Below, one piece after another: positions 17,627-26,001 of a stretch of 64,000 nt of DNA. The stretch is from Halobellus rufus (lineage in GTDB: Archaea; Halobacteriota; Halobacteria; Halobacteriales; Haloferacaceae): NCBI RefSeq assembly GCF_000739575.1, contig NZ_BBJO01000014.1, positions 310,001-374,000 on the forward strand, written 5' to 3'. A model generated the notes under the pieces. That model was not told where the DNA came from. It searched no databases and saw only the letters and a list, made by a program, of their open reading frames with translations. Numbering within the stretch: position 1 is the first letter of the stretch; each line of letters begins with the position of its first letter. The translations under genes were made by a program, and so were the position numbers.

Positions 17627-18412
17627 ATGGAGCAACGCAACAGTTTCCGGCGAGCCATCGAGAGCGACGACGTCGTCTTCGGCGCGCGCTCGTCGACGTT
17701 CTCGCCGACGGTGATCGAGATCTACGGCGAACTGGGGATCGACTTCGTCTGGCTGGACTTCGAGCACATGGGGCCCAGCCCGTGGGACAGTTCGGTCTTC
17801 GAGGAACTGACGCGCGCGGCCGAGGTCGGCGGCACGGAGCTCTTCGTCCGCCTGCCAAGCGGTGACCCATCGCTGATCCGGAAGGTGCTCGACGCGGGCG
17901 TTCGCAACCTCTTCATCCCCCGCGTCGACGACGCCGAGGAGGTCCGCGAGGCCGTCAAGGCGACGCGGTTCGTCTACGACGGCGAGCCGGGCGAGCGCGG
18001 GATGGCGAGCGGCCGCTCCCGGACGTGGGGACTCGGTCCCGACGACTACATCGAAACGGAGGACGAGGAGGTCTGTCTCGGCGTGATGATCGAGAAGACG
18101 ACCGCGGTCGAGGAACTCGACGACATCCTCTCGGTGCCGGACCTCGGCTTCGTGTTCATCGGTCCGTCCGACCTCTCGGTGCAGATGGGCCACCCCGGCG
18201 AGAAGACCCACCCCGACGTCGTCGAACAGATCGAGGAGATCACCGAGGCGTGCCACGAGGCCGACGTTCCGACGGGCGTCATCAAGACCGATCCCGACGC
18301 CATCGAGACCGCCGTCGACGACGGCCACCAGATCATCCGGATCGGCGGTGACCTCGCCTCGGTCAAGTCCGTGCTCTCAGAGCGCCTCGACGCGATCGAG
18401 TCGCTTCGGTAG
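17627..18412 (+). CDS. HpcH/HpaI-family class II aldolase
   Basis: 261-residue TIM-barrel aldolase related to HpcH/HpaI (4-hydroxy-2-oxoheptanedioate aldolase) and 2-keto-3-deoxy-L-rhamnonate aldolase, which releases pyruvate from 2-keto-4-hydroxy acids with a divalent metal. Metal-site candidates are the Glu in GVMIEKTTAVE near 149 and the Asp in FIGPSDLSVQMGHPG near 176; FVWLDFEHMGP near 38 holds the catalytic-His region. The ATG at 17627 has GTATAACC about 30 bp upstream, so the earlier GTG is rejected. Such aldolases finish meta-cleavage pathways, which fits the VOC and amidohydrolase genes nearby. Confidence 0.86.
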   Translation: MEQRNSFRRAIESDDVVFGARSSTFSPTVIEIYGELGIDFVWLDFEHMGPSPWDSSVFEELTRAAEVGGTELFVRLPSGDPSLIRKVLDAGVRNLFIPRVDDAEEVREAVKATRFVYDGEPGERGMASGRSRTWGLGPDDYIETEDEEVCLGVMIEKTTAVEELDDILSVPDLGFVFIGPSDLSVQMGHPGEKTHPDVVEQIEEITEACHEADVPTGVIKTDPDAIETAVDDGHQIIRIGGDLASVKSVLSERLDAIESLR

Positions 18413-18515
18413 TCCCTCTGCCTCGTCCGGGACCGTCGCCTCGATCGGCATTCGCCTTTCACGAACCGCCGCAGGCGAATGAATTATTACGGTTGCCGAA
18501 CGTGATTCGGGTACG

Positions 18516-19448
18516 ATGACCCCTGAGCTCGCGCGTCTCGGTCACGTAGCGCTCGAAACCCCAGACCTCGACGGATCGCTGGAATTCTTCTGTGACGCCG
18601 TCGGGTTCGAAGAAGTCGAACGCGACGGCGACACGTCGTATCTCCGCGCGGTCGACGAGTTCGACCACCACTCGATCGTCCTGAGCGAGGCCGATGAGGC
18701 CGGCGTCGACCACGTCGGCTGGCAGACGCGGAAGCCGGAGTACCTCGGCGAGTTCGAGCAGATCCTCGAGGAAGAGGGGATCGACGTGACGTGGATCGAC
18801 GCCGGCGAGGAGCGCGGTCAGGGCGAGGCGTTCCGCTTCACCACGCCGACCGGCCACGAGTTCGAGTTCTACTACGAGATGGAGAAGCCGGACCCGCCGG
18901 CCGAGCGGCGTTCGAAACTCAAGAACAAGACGTACTCGCGGACGACGACGAACCCGATCGCGCCCAAGCGGATCGACCACGTCCAACTGTGGGATCCGGA
19001 GGCGAACGACTTCCGCGCGTGGCTCAAGGAGGCGCTCAACTTCCGCGTGCAGGAGCGGTACAACCGCGCCGACGGATCGCGGTGGGGCACGTTCCTCAGC
19101 GCCAACGGCAACAAGATCGAAGCCGCCGTCATCGAGGACGAGGACGCGGCCAACGACCCGGCGCTGCACCACATCGCCTACAAGGTGGACACCGCCGACG
19201 ACCTCTTCGACGCCCACGACGCGATGAACGAACACGGAATCCCGACCGACGGAATCGGTCAGCACTCTATCTCTCGCGGGAAGTTCCTCTACGTGCGCGA
19301 CCCCGTCAGCGGCCACCGCATCGAGTTCAACGCGGGCGGCTACCTCGTCTTCGACCCCGAGTGGGAGACGATCGAGTGGCAGGAGGGCGACCTCGAAGAC
19401 CGCCAGTGGATCGGTCAGATCGAGTCGAAGGCCCGCGTCACCTACTGA
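18516..19448 (+). CDS. Two-domain VOC protein resembling a type I extradiol dioxygenase
   Basis: 310-residue protein with two VOC modules (about 5-120 and 152-290), the size and layout of catechol 2,3-dioxygenase and BphC. The second module has a full Fe-ligand set: His155 in RIDHVQLW, His219 in LHHIAYKVD and Glu270 in HRIEFNAGG, with spacings of 64 and 51 that match BphC (146, 210, 260). His250 and Tyr259 match the conserved second-shell His and Tyr. Where BphC has the catalytic His195 this protein reads NGNKIEAAV, with no His, so normal ring cleavage is doubtful or uses another base. A TATA-like AATTATTACGG lies about 25-35 bp before the ATG. Neighbours support an aromatic role. Confidence 0.8.
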   Translation: MTPELARLGHVALETPDLDGSLEFFCDAVGFEEVERDGDTSYLRAVDEFDHHSIVLSEADEAGVDHVGWQTRKPEYLGEFEQILEEEGIDVTWIDAGEERGQGEAFRFTTPTGHEFEFYYEMEKPDPPAERRSKLKNKTYSRTTTNPIAPKRIDHVQLWDPEANDFRAWLKEALNFRVQERYNRADGSRWGTFLSANGNKIEAAVIEDEDAANDPALHHIAYKVDTADDLFDAHDAMNEHGIPTDGIGQHSISRGKFLYVRDPVSGHRIEFNAGGYLVFDPEWETIEWQEGDLEDRQWIGQIESKARVTY

Positions 19449-19661
19449 GCGACGCCCCTCTCACGTCGGCGCGGTTCCGACACGTCCGATTTTTCTGACG
19501 GCCTCCGACGACTCGGCGCGGTAACCACTGCTTACTCCTCTGGTTGCGCTCCGTGAACCCATCTGACCGTCGCGTGTCACCCGGCTAACGTGCTCCTCCG
19601 TAGACATTCTGGGACACATTCACAAACATTTATTTAGGTAGAATCTATTTCTCCGCCCACG

Positions 19662-20693
19662 ATGCCAATCGAGAACTCCTCGCGGCGGTCGTTTCTGAAG
19701 TCAGGCGCAGCGGTCGGAACGCTCGGGATGACCGGCCTCGCAGGCTGTTCGGCGCTCTCGAACGTTACCGGCGGGACGCCGGAACTCGGACTGGCGTTCA
19801 CCGTCCCCGTCGAGAACATCGCGTCGCTGTTCGCGATCGAGGAGATTCAAGATCAGCTCACGAATCTCGGCTCGGAGTACGAACTCGACGTCACCCGAGA
19901 CCAGAGCACGCCCGATTCGCTGAACAAGATGGCCGCCGGAAACGCCGATATGGCGCTGCTCTCGACGGTGAGCTACGCCTCGGCGGTTCGGCAGGAGGCC
20001 GTCCCCGGAAACATCTCGATGATCGCCACCGACTTCTGGGACGCCCATCCCGACTGGTACGGGATCACCGTCTTCTCCGGCGCGGATTCGGACATTACGG
20101 AACCCGAAGACCTCGAAGGGGCAACGATCGGCGTCAACGCACAGGGGACCGGGGTCCACTCGATCATCGTCAAGCAGTTCCAGCAGATCGGACTCGATCC
20201 CGAGAACGACGCTGAAATCGTCGAACTGCCCTTCCCGACGTTCGTCGAAGCGATCAACGACGGCCGCATCGACGCGGGCGTGTTCCCCGCGATCTTCGCG
20301 GTCGCGGCCCGCGGCGAGGGCTTCAACGAGGTGTACTCCTCTCAGGACATCTGGGAGCAGGAGTACCCGTTCGCCTACACCGTCGCGTCCAACAACTCGC
20401 TGGACGAGAAGGGCGACGCCATCGCGGCGTGGGGCGAGGACTTCCGCGAGATGGTCGACTGGGCCTACGACAACCGAAGCGAGGCCGTCTCGCTGGCGGC
20501 CGAGTACTTCGAACTCCCGGAACCGCTCGTCGACGGCTTCTTCCTGACGAACAACGACTACTACCGGCAGGACCTCACCATCGATATGGACCGCCTGCAG
20601 TTCACGATGGACGAGATGGTCAACCTCGGCTTCGTCGAAGACACCTTCGACGTCACCGAGTACGCGACGAACGACTACATCCCGCAGAACTGA
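19662..20693 (+). CDS. NMT1/SsuA-like solute-binding lipoprotein without adjacent transporter
   Basis: 343-residue periplasmic-binding-fold type II receptor of the SsuA/TauA/NMT1 group. The Tat motif RRSFLK at 8-13 and lipobox TGLAGC with Cys29 mark it as a lipid-anchored export product. Family blocks are NKMAAGNADMALLST near 88, LEGATIGVNAQGTGVHS near 148 and INDGRIDAGVFP near 198. Partners of this group usually import sulfonates, taurine, aromatic acids or pyrimidines. No matching permease or ATPase lies in the window, so it is an orphan here. A TATA-like ACATTTATTTAGG lies at 19625-19637. Confidence 0.8.
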   Translation: MPIENSSRRSFLKSGAAVGTLGMTGLAGCSALSNVTGGTPELGLAFTVPVENIASLFAIEEIQDQLTNLGSEYELDVTRDQSTPDSLNKMAAGNADMALLSTVSYASAVRQEAVPGNISMIATDFWDAHPDWYGITVFSGADSDITEPEDLEGATIGVNAQGTGVHSIIVKQFQQIGLDPENDAEIVELPFPTFVEAINDGRIDAGVFPAIFAVAARGEGFNEVYSSQDIWEQEYPFAYTVASNNSLDEKGDAIAAWGEDFREMVDWAYDNRSEAVSLAAEYFELPEPLVDGFFLTNNDYYRQDLTIDMDRLQFTMDEMVNLGFVEDTFDVTEYATNDYIPQN

Positions 20694-20817
20694 GCGGCCC
20701 CGCCGTCAGCCACACTGATTCTTTTCCGCGGCGTCTCAGCACCGACGATCGACCTGTGACCTGGCCGGATAGCGAGAGTACCGCAGGACTGCACTGACCG
20801 GATCGACCCAATCGTTC

Positions 20818-20832
20818 GGTATATTTATTATC
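20818..20832 (+). promoter_or_regulatory. TATA-like element before E1 alpha
   Basis: GGTATATTTATTATC lies 37-51 bp before the ATG at 20869 and likely drives the E1 alpha/beta pair with a short leader. Confidence 0.45.
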
Positions 20833-20868
20833 AGCCCGATAAGTCAACCGATACGGACCGAACGACGT

Positions 20869-22017
20869 ATGACCAAAAACACCTCACAGGGGGCTGATGA
20901 TCTCGACGCCCCGTGGATAACGCAGGACGACCTTCCTGTCAAGAAATATCAAATAATAGACGAAAACGGCGAGTACGACCCCGAAGACGTCCCGGAGTTG
21001 ACCACCGAGGAGTTCGTCGACCTCTACCGCTGGATGCTCGTCGAGAAGCGGTACGCCGAGCGGATGATCAACCTCCAGCGACGCGGCGAGATGGGTACCG
21101 TCGGATCGAGTCGCGGCCACGAGGCGAGCATCGTCGGCAGCGGCTACGCACTCACCGACGACGATTACCTCCTCGCGATGGGCCGAGAGACGAGTGCGAT
21201 GCTGATGAAAGGCGTCTCGCTGCGGGACATCCTGCTCTTCTGGCGCGGCATCGACGACGCGCAAAAGTACCTCGCGCAGCGGAACTGTATGATCGGAATC
21301 TCTGTCGGCGGGTACCTCCCGGTCGTCACCGGCATCGGCTGGGGGATGAACATCACCGACACCGACGCGGTCGTCACGGCCCACTTCGGCGACGGGGCGA
21401 CGAGCACCGGCGCGTTCCACGAGGCGGTGAACTTCGCGGGCGTGCTCGACGCGCCGGCGATCTTCTACTGTCAGAACAACCAGTGGGCCATTTCGACGCC
21501 GTTCGAGAAACAGACCAACGCCAACTCGATCGCACAGCGGGCCGTCGGCTACGGCCTCCACGGTATCCGCGTCGACGGCAACGACGTTCTCGCGACGTAC
21601 CACGCGATGAGCGAGGCACGAGAACTCGCACGGCAGGGCAACCCGGTGCTCTTCGAGGGGCTCACCTACCGCCGCGAAGGCCACTCCACGAGCGACGATC
21701 CCACCCAGTACCGCGATCGGGACGAGGTGGAACCGTGGCTCGATCGCGACCCGATCGAGCGCTACGAGTCGTTCCTCAAATCCGAAGGGCTGTGGGACGA
21801 GGTCGACGAGGAGGCGATGGTCGCGGAGGTCGACGAGGAGTTCGACGCGGCGATCGAAGCGGCGAACGCGTACGGTCCGCGAGACGTCGAAGAACTGTTC
21901 GTCTACCTCTACGACGAACTGCCGTCCGAGCTCGAAGACCAACTGCGCGAACTCGAACGCAGCCTCGAGGAACTGGACGAGCTCGAAGAGTACATCGAGC
22001 GGCGGCCGAAGGGGTGA
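20869..22017 (+). CDS. 2-oxoacid dehydrogenase E1 alpha subunit (PDH/BCKDH/acetoin type)
   Basis: 382-residue thiamine-diphosphate-binding subunit that decarboxylates a 2-oxo acid and passes the acyl group to lipoyl-E2. The ThDP motif GDGATSTGAFHEAVNFAGV near 168 ends with NN in YCQNNQWAIS near 198. GSSRGHEASIVG near 83 and TYRREGHSTSDDP near 265 are family blocks. The last 40 residues are highly charged and likely helical. The E1 beta gene follows 6 bp downstream. No E2 or E3 gene is adjacent, so it must borrow them from elsewhere, for instance from the operon at 53969-57079. Whether pyruvate, a branched keto acid or acetoin is the substrate is open. Confidence 0.88.
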   Translation: MTKNTSQGADDLDAPWITQDDLPVKKYQIIDENGEYDPEDVPELTTEEFVDLYRWMLVEKRYAERMINLQRRGEMGTVGSSRGHEASIVGSGYALTDDDYLLAMGRETSAMLMKGVSLRDILLFWRGIDDAQKYLAQRNCMIGISVGGYLPVVTGIGWGMNITDTDAVVTAHFGDGATSTGAFHEAVNFAGVLDAPAIFYCQNNQWAISTPFEKQTNANSIAQRAVGYGLHGIRVDGNDVLATYHAMSEARELARQGNPVLFEGLTYRREGHSTSDDPTQYRDRDEVEPWLDRDPIERYESFLKSEGLWDEVDEEAMVAEVDEEFDAAIEAANAYGPRDVEELFVYLYDELPSELEDQLRELERSLEELDELEEYIERRPKG

Positions 22018-22023
22018 GTATCT

Positions 22024-22986
22024 ATGCCTGAAACTATCATCGACGCCATCAATATGGCCCTGACGGAGGAGATGGAGCGCGACGAACGCGTCGTCGTCTT
22101 CGGCGAGGACGTCGCCGAGACCGGCGGGGTGTTCAGAGCGACCGAGGGACTGAAAGACAAATTCGGCGGGACCCGCGTGGTCGACACGCCGCTCTCGGAG
22201 ATCGCCATCGCCGGCGGGGCCGTCGGACTCGCCGTGTTCGGTCTGCGGCCCGTGGCGGAGATCCAGTTCTCCGGGTTCCTGCCGCCGGCGTTCGACCAAC
22301 TCGTCACCCACGCCAGTCGGATGCGCTGGCGCACTCGCGGCGAGTGGAGCGCCCCGCTCGTCGTTCGGACGCCGTACGGTGCGGGGATCCGGGCGCTCGA
22401 ACACCACTCCGAGAGCTTGGAGGGTGCGTACGCGCACATCCCGGGCCTGAAGGTGGTCATCCCGAGCACGCCCTACGACACGAAGGGACTGCTCAAGGCG
22501 TCCATCCGCGACCCAGATCCGGTGCTGTTTATGGAGCCGAAACACGTCTACCGCTCGGTCCGCGAGGACGTCCCGGCCGACGATTACGAGGTCCCGATCG
22601 GCGAGGCCGCCGTCCGCCGAGAGGGCGAAGACGTCACCGTGATCTCTTGGGGTGCGATGATGCACAAGACCCTCGAGGCCGTCGAGAAGATCGACGTCGA
22701 CGCCGAGGTGATCGACCTGCGGACGATCTCGCCGATGGACCGCGAGACGATCGTCGAGTCGGTGAAGAAGACCGGGCGGTGCGTCGTCGTCCACGAAGCG
22801 CCCAAATCCGGCGGGTGGGCCAGCGAGATCATCGCGACGATCAACGACGAGGTGTTGATGTACCTCGAAGCGCCGATCGAACGCGTCACCGGCTTCGACA
22901 TCCCCGTGCCGCTGCTTTCGATGGAGGACTACTACATCCCTCACCCGCCGCGGATCGCCGAGGCGATCGAACGCGTCGCCGAGTAG
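22024..22986 (+). CDS. 2-oxoacid dehydrogenase E1 beta subunit
   Basis: 320-residue transketolase-like partner of the preceding E1 alpha. Blocks include VFGEDVAETGGVFRAT near 27-42, the catalytic-site region RMRWRTRGEWSAPLVVRTPYG near 100, EHHSESLEGAYAHIPGLKVVIPST near 125 and the transketolase C-domain from about 190 (VISWGAMMHKTLEAV). The beta subunit completes the ThDP site and binds E2. It ends before a 512-bp AT-rich convergent spacer. Confidence 0.9.
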   Translation: MPETIIDAINMALTEEMERDERVVVFGEDVAETGGVFRATEGLKDKFGGTRVVDTPLSEIAIAGGAVGLAVFGLRPVAEIQFSGFLPPAFDQLVTHASRMRWRTRGEWSAPLVVRTPYGAGIRALEHHSESLEGAYAHIPGLKVVIPSTPYDTKGLLKASIRDPDPVLFMEPKHVYRSVREDVPADDYEVPIGEAAVRREGEDVTVISWGAMMHKTLEAVEKIDVDAEVIDLRTISPMDRETIVESVKKTGRCVVVHEAPKSGGWASEIIATINDEVLMYLEAPIERVTGFDIPVPLLSMEDYYIPHPPRIAEAIERVAE

Positions 22987-23498
22987 GGCTGCAGGGACCA
23001 CCATCGGCTCGACCGTCCTTCGCATTCGTTTCGCGTCTCAGTTCTCGGTTTCTTCTTCGCTCTGAGCAATGCGTGCTGTACGCTGCAAAACCTCAAAAAA
23101 TTTTTAGAAAATATTTATAGTCATATAAATATAGAAACTAACAGACTGATACTGACCCAACACCTCTATATTACGGTCTAGCAGACCGATTTATAATACT
23201 ACGGAAAGAAATGTCAAAAATATATTGCAGACATACATTTGTCAGTAACGCTGCTCACACAGTTCCTTCCCTCTGCGTGAAATTTTTGATATAACCAAAT
23301 TAACGCGAGGTTCCCGTTCGGCGCACAGTGTGGTCTCAGCGAAACGTGTTCGACGATCTACTCCACTGTCCGACCGGTTCTACGGGTACTCTATCTGAAC
23401 TAGTCGTGACGACATCCGATTTGGACGGTGTCATTACAAACGTATGCTTGTCATAGTACGCTCTGCAAGCGCCGAATTCTCTTTTGACACACTCAAAT
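22987..23498. other. AT-rich convergent intergenic region
   Basis: 512 bp between the E1 beta stop and the end of the reverse-strand IclR gene. From about 23090 to 23300 the sequence is very AT-rich for this genome and contains an A/T run (AAAAAATTTTTAG at 23094-23106) suitable for termination, several TATA-like strings and a perfect 6-bp dyad at 23174-23188. Only very short open frames exist, none convincing. Confidence 0.5.
23174..23188. repeat. Short dyad CGGTCT-AGC-AGACCG
   Basis: A perfect 6-bp inverted repeat with a 3-base centre, followed by TTATAATA at 23191-23198. The arrangement resembles an operator overlapping a promoter, but no gene of any size begins downstream on the forward strand. 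Confidence 0.3.
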
Positions 23499-24287
23499 TC
23501 ACAGATTCTCTCCAGTGTGAATCTCGATCTCGACGTCGTTCGCCGATCTGATGACCGATTCGATGAGCTCCTCTTCGAGACGGACGTCCCGCCAGTTGTT
23601 GGCCGGGCCGGAGATGCTTATCGCGCCGGCGACGTCGCCGTTGTCGTACAGGACGGGGGCACCGATTCCTTTGTTTCCGTGGACGACCTCCTCTTCGTTC
23701 ACAGCGTACCGCTGTTCGCGGATGCGGTCGAGTTCCTCGTACAGTTTCTGTTTGCTCGTGACCGTGTGGGAGGTGTAAGCGGGCAGACCCACGTTCTCGA
23801 CGATCTCGTCGACCGCATCGCGAGGCATATGCGCGAGAATAACCTTGCCCGCGGCCGTCGAATGCATGTGCGCCTGCGGTTGGTTCCGCTTCTCGATGTG
23901 AATCTGCTTTCCGACGGCGTCTTTCCCGAAGGTCTCGTGGAGCAAGAGGAGTTTCCCGTCGTACTCCGTGGCGAGATGGGCGACGGCGTCGTGTTCGTGC
24001 GCCAGTCTGTCGACCTCGTCTTTGCCGGCCCGATACAGCGGTGTCTGATACCGGACTCGCTCGCTGAAGGGGATGAACTCCATCCCGAGCGTGTACTCCG
24101 CGCCCTTCTGTTGGACGAAGCCTCTGCTTTTGAGCGTCGCTAGGTGCGTGTGTGCCGTTCCGGGGGAGAGCCCGACGTGGTCGGCGACGGCGGAAACGCT
24201 ACACCCTCCTGTTTCGGCGATGTAATCGAGAATCTGGAGCGCCTTGTCGACCGACTTGATCCGGCGACCGGATTTCTCGGATGGCAT
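23499..24287 (-). CDS. IclR-family transcriptional regulator, second copy
   Basis: 262-residue regulator: winged helix at about 8-65 (SVDKALQILDYIAETG, then SPGTAHTHLATLKSRG as recognition helix) and an IclR effector domain with MHSTAAGKVILAHMPRDAV near 140 and EQRYAVNEEEVVHGNKGIGAPV near 190. The ATG at 24287 gives a normal MPSEKSGRRIKSVDKAL start; a further 17 codons upstream are open but would run through the probable promoter. It is divergent from the first GMC oxidoreductase, so the 155-bp spacer probably holds its operator, and the GMC gene is the best candidate target. Confidence 0.9.
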   Translation of the reverse strand: MPSEKSGRRIKSVDKALQILDYIAETGGCSVSAVADHVGLSPGTAHTHLATLKSRGFVQQKGAEYTLGMEFIPFSERVRYQTPLYRAGKDEVDRLAHEHDAVAHLATEYDGKLLLLHETFGKDAVGKQIHIEKRNQPQAHMHSTAAGKVILAHMPRDAVDEIVENVGLPAYTSHTVTSKQKLYEELDRIREQRYAVNEEEVVHGNKGIGAPVLYDNGDVAGAISISGPANNWRDVRLEEELIESVIRSANDVEIEIHTGENL

Positions 24288-24311
24288 GTGTACACGTGGC
24301 GGTTGGAGTGC

Positions 24312-24327
24312 AATAACAATTGTCATT
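24312..24327. promoter_or_regulatory. Near-palindrome in the IclR/GMC divergent promoter
   Basis: AATAACAATTGTCATT is centred on the perfect palindrome ACAATTGT with partly symmetric flanks. It lies 25-40 bp upstream of the IclR start on the reverse strand, over the position expected for its TATA box, so autoregulation by IclR binding is a reasonable reading. Confidence 0.35.
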
Positions 24328-24404
24328 ATCAAAAACACTCGAACTCACCAACCTCTCCCGCAGGCCCCTCGGGAGGCACACCACCGCGAACCGCGTACCC
24401 AAAA

Positions 24405-24421
24405 ATTATTAGTTATAATTC
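24405..24421 (+). promoter_or_regulatory. TATA-like element before the first GMC gene
   Basis: An AT-rich AATTATTAGTTATAATT block lies 22-38 bp before the ATG at 24443, a leaderless arrangement. Confidence 0.45.
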
Positions 24422-24442
24422 TCCGAAGTGGGAGTACACCTA

Positions 24443-25975
24443 ATGTACGATTACATCATCGTCGGTGGCGGCAGCGCGGGCTGCGTCCTGGCGCACCGCC
24501 TGACCGAGGACGAGTCTGTCGACGTCCTCCTTCTCGAATCGGGCACGCCCGAGGAGGACCGAGACATGGTGAAAGACCCCTCGCGAATCTGGGACCTGCT
24601 CGGTTCGGACCTCGACTGGAGTTTCGAGACGGAACCGCAGTCGAATATGAACGAACGATCTATCGACTGGCCGCGCGGGAAGGCGCTCGGCGGATCGAGC
24701 GTCATCAACGGGATGGCGTACGTTCGCGGCCACCCCTACGACTACGACAACTGGGCCGATCAGGGCAACGACGGCTGGGCGTACGACGAGATGCGTCGGT
24801 ATTTCAAAAAGTCGGAAACCCTGACCGCCGACGGGGACGAGGAGTATCACGGGACCGACGGGCCGTTGACCGTCTCCCGGGGGTCCGATCCCACCGACCT
24901 CGACGAACTGTTCGTCGACGCGGGCGAGGCGGCCGGTCTCGACCGGAATATGGATTTCAACGGAGCGCAACAGGAGGGAGTCGGGTACTACCACTCGACG
25001 ATCGACGACGGCCACAGACACAGCGCGGCGGCGGCGTTCATCAAGCCGATCCTGGACCGACCGAACCTCACCGTCGAGACCGCGGCACACGTCACAAAGC
25101 TCTCGTTCTCCGGCGACACCGCCACCGGCGTCGTCTACAAACAGGGGTGGTCACGGCACGAGGCGTCCGTCGCCGACGGCGGCGAGGTGGTCGTCTCCGC
25201 GGGGGCGATCCAGACGCCGCAACTGCTGATGCTCTCGGGAATTGGCCCGGCCGACCACCTCGAAGACCACGGCATCGACGTCGAAGTGGACCTCCCGGGC
25301 GTCGGTCGGAACCTGCAGGATCACCTCCGCGTCCCCGTCGCCTTCGAGACCACGGAGCCCGTTCCTCAACCCGCGGGCGCGTCCGAGAAGGGGACCCGAT
25401 ACGACCGCGTGAGCGTCGGCGCGTTCGCCCGCTCGGATCCGGAGCTGCCCGCACCGGACGTCCAGTTCGGGATCGCTCCCGGCCTCTCGCCGGATCACAC
25501 CGAGAGCGGGTACTCCGTGATGGCGCTGCCGCTTCGCCCGACGAGTCGCGGGAGCGTGCGACTGCGGTCCGACGACCCGTGGGACCACCCGGGGATCGAC
25601 CCCGCGTACCTCTCGACGGAGAAAGACGTCGACGACTTCGTCACGGCGATCCGATTGGCGCGCGAGATCGGCCGCTCGGACGCCCTCTCGGGGCTCCGCG
25701 ACGTCGAAGTCGCTCCCGGCCCGGACGTCGAGTCGGACGAGGAGATCGCCGAGTACGCACGTAACAACGCTGTCAGCGGTTACCATCCCGTCTGCACCGC
25801 GAAGATGGGCACCGACGACCTCGCCGTCGTCGACGACGACCTGCGAGTCCACGGCCGCAACAACCTGCGCGTGATCGACGCGTCGGTGATGCCGAAGATC
25901 ACCAGCGGGAACACGAACGCGCCGACGATCGCCATCGCGGAGAAGGGTGCAGACCTGTTGAAAGCGGCGCAGTAG
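24443..25975 (+). CDS. GMC-family flavin oxidoreductase
   Basis: 510-residue glucose-methanol-choline oxidoreductase that oxidises an alcohol to an aldehyde with FAD. The ADP-binding motif [20 protein letters not shown] is at the N-terminus, the GMC signature [18 protein letters not shown] near 74-91, the second signature [20 protein letters not shown] near 250, and the C-terminal active site has His in [11 protein letters not shown] near 445 and Asn in SGNTNAPT near 491. The closest relative in the window is the gene at 36859. The same family includes choline, polyethylene glycol and aryl-alcohol dehydrogenases. It is read divergently from an IclR regulator. Confidence 0.9.
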   Translation: MYDYIIVGGGSAGCVLAHRLTEDESVDVLLLESGTPEEDRDMVKDPSRIWDLLGSDLDWSFETEPQSNMNERSIDWPRGKALGGSSVINGMAYVRGHPYDYDNWADQGNDGWAYDEMRRYFKKSETLTADGDEEYHGTDGPLTVSRGSDPTDLDELFVDAGEAAGLDRNMDFNGAQQEGVGYYHSTIDDGHRHSAAAAFIKPILDRPNLTVETAAHVTKLSFSGDTATGVVYKQGWSRHEASVADGGEVVVSAGAIQTPQLLMLSGIGPADHLEDHGIDVEVDLPGVGRNLQDHLRVPVAFETTEPVPQPAGASEKGTRYDRVSVGAFARSDPELPAPDVQFGIAPGLSPDHTESGYSVMALPLRPTSRGSVRLRSDDPWDHPGIDPAYLSTEKDVDDFVTAIRLAREIGRSDALSGLRDVEVAPGPDVESDEEIAEYARNNAVSGYHPVCTAKMGTDDLAVVDDDLRVHGRNNLRVIDASVMPKITSGNTNAPTIAIAEKGADLLKAAQ

Positions 25976-26001
25976 GAGAGCAACGCGACTGCGGAACGCG
26001 A

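Noticed and set aside
23211..23294. 27-codon frame after the AT-rich promoter-like string
   Set aside because: It is too short and lacks any family sign, and the TATA-to-ATG spacing is shorter than usual.
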